Positions 24,643-32,800 of a DNA stretch of 64,000 nucleotides are shown here, piece by piece. Within the stretch, counting starts at the first letter, position 1. Each line of letters starts with the position of its first letter. The position numbers and the translations under genes were made by a program. The stretch comes from Nonomuraea ceibae. GTDB taxonomy: Bacteria > Actinomycetota > Actinomycetes > Streptosporangiales > Streptosporangiaceae. The stretch covers positions 62,001-126,000 of the forward strand of contig NZ_JAHKRO010000010.1 in assembly GCF_019396325.1 (NCBI RefSeq), written 5' to 3'. Under the pieces are notes generated by a model, which was not told where the DNA came from, did no database searches, and saw only the letters and a list, made by a program, of their open reading frames with translations.

Positions 24643-25011
24643 ATGCTGTTGGCCGCCACCATCCTGAGCGCTCTGGTCGCTCTCGTCTTCCTGCTCGCCG
24701 GCGCCCAGAAGCTGCTGCTACGCCCTCAAGTGACCGCCAACCTCTTGCGACTCGGCGTCGGCTCGACGATGACCCGAACCATCGGCGTCCTGGAGACAGC
24801 CGGGGCCCTGGGGCTTGTGGCCGGGCTCCTGTGGAGACCGATCGCCGTAGCGGCAGCAGCCGGTCTCACGCTGCTGCTGATCGGCGCGATCGGCTATCAC
24901 GTGCGCACCCGCGACTTCGCCCATCGGCGCCACCGCTCCCACGCCGCGGCTCCCGTACTCCTGGCAGTGGTCGCCGCGACAACCACGATGACGCTGCTGC
25001 TGACGCCGTAA
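24643..25011 (+). CDS. DoxX-like small membrane protein
   Basis: 122 residues, four membrane helices (MLLAATILSALVALVFLLAG, IGVLETAGALGLVAGLLW, AAAAGLTLLLIGAIGYHV, APVLLAVVAATTTMTLLL). The GAQKLL motif after the first helix and LE.AGALGL after the second are the DoxX/DUF4267-like pattern. AAAGGA lies eight bases before ATG 24643. Control by shared operators with an FAD monooxygenase suggests a role in the same redox or detoxification response; biochemical function of the family is not established. Confidence 0.85.
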   Translation: MLLAATILSALVALVFLLAGAQKLLLRPQVTANLLRLGVGSTMTRTIGVLETAGALGLVAGLLWRPIAVAAAAGLTLLLIGAIGYHVRTRDFAHRRHRSHAAAPVLLAVVAATTTMTLLLTP

Positions 25012-25017
25012 CGATGA

Positions 25018-25110
25018 CCAGGCCGCTTCGATATCGCGCCTACGCAGGTGGCCCCGGTTGTCGCGGGAGGAGTATGCCTTGGCCCCCAGCACCCGCGCAG
25101 GCTGCCTACG
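25018..25110 (-). pseudogene. Relic of an IS5-family transposase (middle segment)
   Basis: A 31-codon fragment RRQPARVLGAKAYSSRDNRGHLRRRDIEA matches the central block of IS427-group transposases (V.GDKAYSSR.NR.YLRRR.I.A). No start, ends or flanking transposase sequence survive. It is the part missing from the relic at 6889-7167. Confidence 0.65.
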
Positions 25111-25135
25111 TTCAGTCACCCCCTGGGGGGAATGA

Positions 25136-25696
25136 TCACAGGCGAGCGGTCCACTCGTGGGCGGTGAGGACGTCAGCACCCCTGGCCGGGAAGACGCGGT
25201 TGACCAGGAAGTCGTGCACGTCCGGCTCCCCGTCGGCGCAGGCGTCGCTGAGCACGGTCACGTGGTAGTCGCGGTCGGAGGCGTCGTAGAGCGTGGCGGC
25301 GATCATCGCCCCGGTCGCGACGCCGGTCAGCACGATCGAGTCGACGCGCTGGGCGCGCAGGAGGCGATCGAGGTCGGTCGCCGCGAACGCGCTGGCCCTG
25401 CGCTTGAGGACGACGGCCTCGCCCGGCAACGGCTCGATGCGCGAATGCACGAGCGTCTCGGGAGACTCCTCATGGAACAGCGTCCCCGCCCCATGCAGGC
25501 CCCTGATCAACTGGTTCCCCGCTGCCACGTCAAGCCCTGAGCCCCGGAGCCCGAAACGAATGAAGATCACCGGGATTCCGGCGGCCCTGGCCGCGGGAAG
25601 AACCTCTTCCACGACGGGGATCACCTTGGCGGCGAAGGGATAATTGTCCACGATGCCCGCCTGCAGATCGCCGACGATTAGCGCGGTGGTGGTCAT
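25136..25696 (-). CDS. Isochorismatase-family protein lacking the catalytic cysteine
   Basis: 186-residue protein with the isochorismatase/cysteine-hydrolase fold. Catalytic Asp in LIVGDLQAGI and Lys in VVLKRRASAF are present. The nucleophile position of the TGVxTxxC motif reads TGVATGAMIAAT, with Met for Cys. The following strand and helix (YDASDRDYHVTVLSDACAD) are normal. Members without the cysteine exist and some are thought to be non-hydrolytic. ATG 25696 is the start. It is monocistronic. Confidence 0.85.
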   Translation of the reverse strand: MTTTALIVGDLQAGIVDNYPFAAKVIPVVEEVLPAARAAGIPVIFIRFGLRGSGLDVAAGNQLIRGLHGAGTLFHEESPETLVHSRIEPLPGEAVVLKRRASAFAATDLDRLLRAQRVDSIVLTGVATGAMIAATLYDASDRDYHVTVLSDACADGEPDVHDFLVNRVFPARGADVLTAHEWTARL

Positions 25697-25861
25697 GAGG
25701 ATTCCTTGTCTGTACGGCGCGCCACCGGCCCTTCCCCACGGTCGTGCCGTTGGCGCTGCGGTCGTCCATCCGAAGTGGCCGGTTCAGCCTACGGGGGCCG
25801 TCTTTCACGCCGACCTGACGTCCGATGCCGTCGATCACGGCGGCAATCAGACCACGCGCAT

Positions 25862-26083
25862 CAGCCCGGGAAGCTCGCCTGCAGATCCTCCGGCGCGAGG
25901 CCACGTAGCAGCGGGTCCCCTCCTGCCGGATGCGCGTCAGGCCGGCACCCGCAGCTCTCCCCAGCCGCGTTCGCGTCCGGCGGCCGGCACCCGCACCAGC
26001 CCGACGCGGATCGGGTCGCTGAGTGCGGCCATCACCTCCGTCAAGGCGATCTCGGCCTGTTCGGGATGATGCGCCTGCCTCAT
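25862..26083 (-). pseudogene. ArsR-family regulator relic
   Basis: ATG 26083 starts MRQAHHPEQAEIALTEVMAALSDPIRVGLVRV, the N-terminal helix and first HTH helix of ArsR-type repressors, and runs into a stop soon after RERGWGELRVPA. The recognition helix (normally ...STLSHHLKVLR) is deleted. Further on, RCYV and, after a frame change, LAPEDLQASFPG match the usual C-terminal wing and end. An internal deletion and frameshift make it nonfunctional. Confidence 0.7.
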
Positions 26084-26099
26084 CCCGCCATGTTAGCTT

Positions 26100-26321
26100 C
26101 TTCGATCTTTTGGAACATCGAACATGGAGCGCTGCGCGCGGGGCTGGTGCGGCCGGTGGCCGTTGTAGTGATCGACGTACTCGGCCGGCACCGAGCGCAG
26201 GCGCCGTTGGCCGTAGATCTGCATGCGGTCAGTGCACTCGGCCCGTACGGTGCACACCCGCCGCTCGGCACAGCAGTTGGCCCGCGGTGCGCGGCGGGGT
26301 CTTCAGCACCGTCACGCCCCC
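26100..26321 (-). pseudogene. Integrase-core (rve) transposase relic
   Basis: Minus-strand text [20 protein letters not shown], then after a frameshift [35 protein letters not shown], reproduces the C-terminal end of a rve-type transposase (PPRTPRANCYAER...EC.DR...Y....L..VL.EY..HYN.HRPHQ). Frameshifted, lacking the N-terminal two thirds. It lies between the LamG gene stop and the ArsR relic, so several events have hit this spot. Confidence 0.75.
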
Positions 26322-26353
26322 GGCATGAGACCCGGGCGGCTGGTGGACGAGGA

Positions 26354-29300
26354 TCAGAAGGGAGAACCGGTAGGGATTTCCGTGTATCCCGCGAGGATCT
26401 GGACCTGCTCCTGGGTCAGGATGCCGGAGAAGGCCCACACGTCGTCGATCGCACCGGGCCAGTGCTCCCCCCACACCCCCGCGGTCTTCGACCGACCCAG
26501 TTGGAGGGGTCCTGTGGCGTCGAAGCCGATCGTGTGCCAGCGGACCGAGACCTGTTCCTCGGTCTCCTCCAGCCAGCCGTTGACATACAGGCGCAGTACG
26601 TCGGCGAAGGAGTCGTAGACGAGGGCCACATGATCCCAGGCCAGCTGGCTCTGATAGGAGGGGTGATCCGCTCGCTGCGCCACCGCTCCCGCGCTGTCGG
26701 AACCCGGCATCTCCACCTGCCAGCCTCCTGTCCCGCCTGCGGCCGAGGGGTCGTAGCGAACGGTGAACCCGCTGTTGACGACGCCCTCCTGGGAGAAGAT
26801 CGCGGATTTGGCGGTGGGCCTGCTGGAGGCCGTCACCCATCCCGCGACGGTGAAACTGCGGGCGGTGGACACCACGGGCCCGGCGGTGGCCGCGTGGTCG
26901 CCGGCGCCGTCCAGGACGAGAGCGCCCGCCGGGGAACCCAGCCAGCCGGCCGTCTGATCCACCCGGGCGTCCCCCGCCAGGGCGAGGTGGTGGCGCTGGT
27001 CCGAATCGTCCTGTCCGTCGACGTTGAGCGTCCAGCGCCCGGAAAGCACGGGGTGGCGGGCGAACAGGTCGGCGGCCTCCTCCTCGCTGACCAGGCGATC
27101 GAAGACCTGCACGTCGTCGAGCTCACCGGGGAAGTGGTCCACTTCGGCGCCGTTGTGCTTGGCCCGCCCGATGGCCATCGGGCCGGTGGCGCTCCAGGTC
27201 ACCGTGAACGCCTTCTCCTGCTGCAGGACCCCGTTGACGTACAGGCGGGCGGTCTTGGCGACGGAGTCGTACACGCCCAGCAGGTGGGTCCACTCGCCGA
27301 CCTCCGGCGGCGCGGTGGACAGCACCCGCACCCCGCCCTGCACGGCGTCGGCGTTGCTCAGGCTGAACGACCAGCGGTTGTCGTCGTGGACGTACTGGAG
27401 GTAGAAGCCACTGACCACGTTGCCGTCCTGGTTGACGACGGTGGCGAAGCCGTTGGTGTGCGCGAGCCTGACCCAGGCCCCCACCGAGTAGGTTTTCGCG
27501 GTGTCGATGACCGGTCCCGACGTCTGCGCATAGCCGGTCGTGCCGTCGCCGCGCATCGCGGTGCCGACCTGGCCGTCCACGCCCATCGTCGTACCGCCGG
27601 AGAGGCCGGTGCTGATCGCAGGGGTGCCTTCGCGGACGGTGGCCGACAGCGAGGTCGCGCCCGCGGGTTCGTCCAGCGGCCAGTGCGCGCGAGGTTCGGC
27701 GCCCGCGCTGACGCGGAACATGTAGGTGGTGGGCGCGCTGGCGTTACCCGCCGCATCGAGGGCCTTGACGTAAAGGAAGTTCACTCCGGCCCTGGTCGGC
27801 GCCACCTGTACGGTCACGGGACCGCCAGGAGTGGCCGGGCGGTACTCGCCCGCCGACGTGGGCGTGGTGTTGACCCCGACCCAGTAGCGGTTCACGTCGC
27901 TCTGCGTGGTGCTGACGGTGAAGGAACCGTAGCGGCCCACGCCGTCGTGCCACGGGTCATCGGGGTTCTCGGGGTCGGACGGCGGATAGTCGGCCGAGGT
28001 CAGGGAGGGTGCGGGCGGGGCGGTCGCGTCGTAGGTGAAGTAACAGCCCGTCGCGTCGCCCGCCGAGCTCCAGGGGCTCCACTGGTGGCCGTCCCAGGTG
28101 CGGACGATCCAGCTCATCCGCCTGTTCTGCGGGATGGTCGCGGGCGCGGTCACCTGGAACGTCGACCCGCTCGTCTTGGCGGCTGAGAGCGGTGAATTCC
28201 AGAAGCCGGTGTCGTTGTTCCAGATGATGCGGAACTCGGCCTGGAGCTTGGCCGCTGATCCGGAGTCGGGGTCGGTCAGGATGGCGTACAGGGTCGGCGG
28301 CCGGTTGACCGTGGGCGATCCCGGGAAGACGCACGGCCCGCCGGGGCTCATGGTCAGGTTCTTCATCAGCGGCTGCGGCGGCGGGGTGTTGTACTCGATG
28401 CGCAGGTTGGCGTCCGCGGTGAACCTCTTCCACCAGTCCATCGTCGCCTCGGAGTAGGCGCGCAGCCCGAAAGTGATCGCGGCGTCCCTGGCGCTCACCG
28501 CGGCCCGCACGACGTTGCGCAGGGAGGTTCCGCCGAATTCGACGGGCGTCTTGGAGCAGTGCGCCACGTCACGTGAGGCCAGCCGGCTGACCCAGTTGTC
28601 GTCGGTGCTGTTCCAGGTCGAGGAGGAGCCGAAGCCGCTGGCGTGCCACAGCTGGACCGAGGTGGGGTTGGAACAGTTGTAGGCGTGGGTCTCGTACGCG
28701 ATGAACTCCGCGGAGAGCACGAGCTTGCCGGCGATCGAGCCGATCGGCATGCGGTAGAACAGCCGCTTCTTCTGGTCTCTCACGCAGGCGCCGTCGAACT
28801 GCACGTCGCACAGGCCCACGCCCTGGGTGCCCGTCCAGTTGTAGTACGTCGTGGTGGGGTAGCCGCTGGAGACCATCAGCCTGGCCGCCTCCCCCACCGT
28901 CTTCCACACCGGGTCGATGTAGACGGGGAAGCGGGTGGCGGGGTCGGCGAGCAGCCTGCGGTCGGGCATGAGGGCGAGTTCGTCTCCGCCCAGGTCGATG
29001 CCCACGCGGGCGACGCGCGACCCCTCGGCGGGTCCGGCCGCCTGTGCCTGACCCGCCGACAGTGACGCCGCGCCCGGCGGCGGGCCGGAGTCCCACATCA
29101 GCGGGGCCGGCGCCTCGAACACCGCGCCACCGGTCACCGCGTCGACGGCGCGCAGCGCGCCCGCCGCGTCGCCCGCCAGCCGCAGGCCGCGCGTCTCGGT
29201 CCGCAGCCGCAGGCGGGAGAGCGCCGGGTTGCGCGCCGCCTGAGGCGTCTTGACCACGAGCAGGTGCGCGAAACCGTCCACGTCGGCGCGCACGCTCAGG

Positions 29301-29809
29301 TCCACGCCCGGCAGCACCTCAGGGTAGGTCGCGGTGTCCCCCGTCACCACGGGCTCGGGCAGCGGTCCCGGCCAGGACAGCCCGAACGTACGGCCCGCCC
29401 TGCCCATGGACGCGAACGGTTCGGCGCCGCCGTCGGACAGGCGCAGGTCCACCGTCGCCGCGACCGGGCCGAGACCGCCGCCGGGCAGCCGGGTCAGCGC
29501 CGGGTTCACCGGGGTCCAGACGCCGTTCTTCCGGGTGCGGACCGGGCGCTGGTGCTGGATGAGCTCGAAGGTGCCCGACGGCAGGGCGCGGACCTCGCGC
29601 GACTCGCCGCGCAGGGCCGTCACCTCCACCGGCTGCCCGGACGCCCGTGCCTCCCGCGTCGCCTGCGCCTCCGTGACGGCCGCAGGCGGCTCCCCGGCGC
29701 CGTGAGCCGCGACCTGCGGCGTCAGGCCGGGCGCGAGGGAGAGCGTGACGACGGCGGCGCACGCGACTACCACCGCCTGCCGGGCTCTCCCACCCCGTAA
29801 CGTTCGCAT
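26354..29809 (-). CDS. Large secreted protein with two LamG-like jellyroll domains
   Basis: 1151 residues. Signal peptide within MRTLRGGRARQAVVVACAAVVTLSLAPGLTPQVAA; ATG 29809 is preceded by GGAGA. Residues about 40-480 resemble the N-terminal region of actinobacterial RHS/DNRLRE-type exoproteins (VYIDPVWKTVGEAARLMVSSG, TSVQLWHASGFGSS). Fibronectin-like segments follow (PPAPSLTSADYPPSDP). Two LamG/concanavalin jellyrolls lie at about 706-900 and 923-1140, each with a YSVGAWVRL/FTVAGWVTA strand and an ARLYVNG-type strand. Such domains bind carbohydrates or surfaces. It starts 49 bases after the RHS gene stop and is probably cotranscribed. Confidence 0.9.
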   Translation of the reverse strand: MRTLRGGRARQAVVVACAAVVTLSLAPGLTPQVAAHGAGEPPAAVTEAQATREARASGQPVEVTALRGESREVRALPSGTFELIQHQRPVRTRKNGVWTPVNPALTRLPGGGLGPVAATVDLRLSDGGAEPFASMGRAGRTFGLSWPGPLPEPVVTGDTATYPEVLPGVDLSVRADVDGFAHLLVVKTPQAARNPALSRLRLRTETRGLRLAGDAAGALRAVDAVTGGAVFEAPAPLMWDSGPPPGAASLSAGQAQAAGPAEGSRVARVGIDLGGDELALMPDRRLLADPATRFPVYIDPVWKTVGEAARLMVSSGYPTTTYYNWTGTQGVGLCDVQFDGACVRDQKKRLFYRMPIGSIAGKLVLSAEFIAYETHAYNCSNPTSVQLWHASGFGSSSTWNSTDDNWVSRLASRDVAHCSKTPVEFGGTSLRNVVRAAVSARDAAITFGLRAYSEATMDWWKRFTADANLRIEYNTPPPQPLMKNLTMSPGGPCVFPGSPTVNRPPTLYAILTDPDSGSAAKLQAEFRIIWNNDTGFWNSPLSAAKTSGSTFQVTAPATIPQNRRMSWIVRTWDGHQWSPWSSAGDATGCYFTYDATAPPAPSLTSADYPPSDPENPDDPWHDGVGRYGSFTVSTTQSDVNRYWVGVNTTPTSAGEYRPATPGGPVTVQVAPTRAGVNFLYVKALDAAGNASAPTTYMFRVSAGAEPRAHWPLDEPAGATSLSATVREGTPAISTGLSGGTTMGVDGQVGTAMRGDGTTGYAQTSGPVIDTAKTYSVGAWVRLAHTNGFATVVNQDGNVVSGFYLQYVHDDNRWSFSLSNADAVQGGVRVLSTAPPEVGEWTHLLGVYDSVAKTARLYVNGVLQQEKAFTVTWSATGPMAIGRAKHNGAEVDHFPGELDDVQVFDRLVSEEEAADLFARHPVLSGRWTLNVDGQDDSDQRHHLALAGDARVDQTAGWLGSPAGALVLDGAGDHAATAGPVVSTARSFTVAGWVTASSRPTAKSAIFSQEGVVNSGFTVRYDPSAAGGTGGWQVEMPGSDSAGAVAQRADHPSYQSQLAWDHVALVYDSFADVLRLYVNGWLEETEEQVSVRWHTIGFDATGPLQLGRSKTAGVWGEHWPGAIDDVWAFSGILTQEQVQILAGYTEIPTGSPF

Positions 29810-29857
29810 GCGTCGGTCTCCGATCTCCAGGGTCGCGGGCAGGTCGCGGGCCGTTCG

Positions 29858-32800
29858 TCAGGGCGGGCAGATGGACGGATCAGAGGTACGGCCCGGCCAG
29901 CCGGGTCTTCCCGGCGGCGGGGAGTAAATGGGGAATCCCACGCACTGGTCGTTCTTCGCCGCGTCGCGGAGCAGTTCCTGGAACTCGTCGACGATCATCG
30001 CCGTCAGCACGCCGCAGGCGATCCCGACCTCAATTCTCTTCGATCCCAGAGTGCAAGCCGCGGCCATGGTCGAGCCGAGTACGGCCCATACGAAGTCGCC
30101 CACGCCGTCGTTGTTGAGCCACTGATCCAGCATCTTCACGATGTGCCGTGGCAGCACGATGGTGCAGCCGGTGATGGTGCACTTCCAGCCGCCCCACTCT
30201 CCCTTGCCCTTCCACTCCCAGCCTCCGGGGTCCGGGCTGTCGCATCCCGGCAGGGACGGGATGGGCATGAAGACCTGGCAGCCGGGCTTCGGGATGCCGG
30301 GCACCGACGGCAGGCCGGGCACGCCAGGCAGGTCGGGGATGCCGATGTCGGGACGGAAGTCGCCGACCTTGTCGCCGATCGCGCACCAGCCGGAGCACAC
30401 GCGGACCGGGCCGATGGGCGGAGGCCGGTATCCCCCGCCGCCGCCACCGCCCTGGTGGCCGCCGCCACCGCCGCCGCCACCGCCGCCACGGCCGGGCCCG
30501 GGGCGGCCGGGGCGGCCCGGCCGGGGGTGGTAGTCGCGGTCGGAGTCGCCGGGCGGGCGCACGTAGTCGCCGTCGCAGTCGTCGGACAGCAGCCGCGCCT
30601 TGCCTCCCCCGCCACCGCAGGAGGGCGCCAGGCCGTTCGGGTCGCTGCTGGTGACGGGGGTGTTGTTGGCGTAGCTGTACCCGTGCGACTGTTGCGGGTC
30701 GCCCAGCAGGAGCGGGTCCACGGAGACGAAGCGGCCGGTCTCCGGGTCGTAGTCGCGGGCACCGAGGTGGGTCAGGCCGGTGCTCGCGTCCGAGGTTCCG
30801 CCGACGAAAGTCCTCTCGTTCGGCCAGGTGGCGGGGGCCTGGCCGCGCTCGTCCCCGAAGGGGGTGAAGCGCCGCTGGGTGAGCGTCTGGTCGGCGGCGT
30901 CGACGGTGATCAACGCGGTTCCCTGGTGGTCGGGCACCAGGAAGTTCACGCCGGAGGCCGCGCGCGTCGCCAGCGTGCGGCCGTTGTGGGAGTAGGAGCG
31001 GACCGCCGACGGCTGGGCGGCGGCGGACGCCGTCGAGGCGCGCACCTCCATACCGGGCAGGTAGAGCGTGCTGCCGCCGGGATCGCGGCGGATGAGCCGC
31101 TTCCCGCCGGCGGAGTGGACGAAGGACGTGTCGGCGTCGTCCACCGAGACCTTGCTGAGGAACCCGGTGGCGTCCCAGGTGAAGGTCTTGTTCTCGGTGC
31201 CGGTCGTGTGTCTGGTGAGATTGCCCGCCGCGTCGTAGCCGAAGCTTTCGCCACCGGTGCCCGCGCCACCGGTCTGGTCGATCGAGTCCAGCCGGTGGCC
31301 CTGGCCCGCGGGGGCGTTGCCGTAGGAACGGATGGTGTCGGCCTGGCCTCCGAGCCCGTGCCTGACCTCCCGGGTGCGGCTCCCGGTCACGTCGTAGGCG
31401 TAGCTGTGCCAGTACGGCGCGGGCCCGCCGACGACGGCGCCGGACGGCGCGGCGGCGCAATCGGTGGTGGCCTGGCTCCAGGACTGGAGGAGCCGCTGGA
31501 GATGGTCATGGGTGAAGCACTGGGTATCGGTGCCCGAGCGGGACACGTCCGCGATCGAGGTGATGGTTCCGGCCTGATCGTAGGTGTAGGTGGCGTTCCT
31601 GTCCGCGCCCGCCACGTCCTGGCGTTCGGCGCGCGCGGTGGCCAGGCGGCCGGTGCCGTGCTCGTAGGTGAAGGTCTGCCACACCTTCTTGCCGCCCGTG
31701 CTCAGCTCGTACTGCAGGGGGGCGCCGGTCGCCGAGTACGTGGTGGCGCTGACGTAGGTGCCGAGGCTGCCGGTGAGCCGGGTGGGCCGGGACAGCTCGT
31801 CGTAGGTGGTCGTCACGTTCTCGGCGGGCAGGCCGCCGGCCGCCGGGTAGCCGCGGCTGCGGACCGAGCCGTCCGGGTTGTAGGCCGTGGTGAAGGTGTA
31901 GTTTCCGGCCAGTGCGCCTTCCTCCTGCGGAACGACGACCGTGTACTTCACCGGGCGCCCCGCGTGGTCGTAGGCGTCGATGCGCTCGGTGTAGGCCCGC
32001 CCCTCGGAGTGGCGGGTCTGCTCGGTGAGGTCGCCCTTGCTCCGGGTGTCGTACGTCCAGGCCGCGATCAGCGTGCCGGTGGTGGAGCCCTCGCGGATCT
32101 CGGTGTTGCGGCCGAGCGCGTCGTACTTCCGGACGAGCGTCCGGCCTCGGGCGTCTGTGGTCGTCACCGGCCGGTCCAGGTCGTCGTAGGTCGTGACGCG
32201 GGTGCCGGTGTCCGGGGCGACGCTCCTGGTCGTACGGCCACGCAGGTCATAGGCATAGGACCAGGTGTTGCCCGCGGGGTCGCGCATCGTGGCCGGCTCG
32301 CCGCCGGCCCTGTAGGTGTAGGTCGTCTCCTGGTAGGAGCCGGACGGTGACGGGCCCTGATACTGGCGCAGGGCCGTGGTACGGCCCCGGGCGTCGGTGA
32401 TGGTGACGGTGGGGGTGGCGCCATCGGGCGGATCCACGGCCACCCGGTCGCCGCCATAGGCGGTGACGGTACGCCACTTCTCCTGGACGTCGTTGCCGCC
32501 GACGACGAAGCGGCGCAGGGTCTCCCGGTTCAGCCCGTCGTAGGTGTACGTGAACTGCGACTCGACGTCGCCGGGCGTCTGGACGCCGAACAGCTCGGGC
32601 CGCGGCTCTCCCTCCGCGTAGTAGGGGTCGTACGTGCGGGCCACGTTGCCCCGGCTGTCGTAGAACGTGTCGGTGATGAGCCGTCCGCCGTCCGGTCCCT
32701 CGGTCTGCCGCTGGCGCGGGCGTTGGAGTCCGTCGAACAGCTCCTGGGTCACCTGGCGGCCTCCGCCAGGTGCCAGGGCCTTGGTGGTGACGGTGGCGAT

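Noticed and set aside
25018-25179. Minus-strand frame as a real small protein
   Set aside because: Only its centre resembles anything (IS5 transposase); the rest is antisense to the DoxX-like gene.
25706-28186. 826-residue plus-strand open frame
   Set aside because: It runs antisense through the relics and the LamG gene; composition (Gly/Arg/Val/His repeats) is that of a frame shadow and no domain is present.
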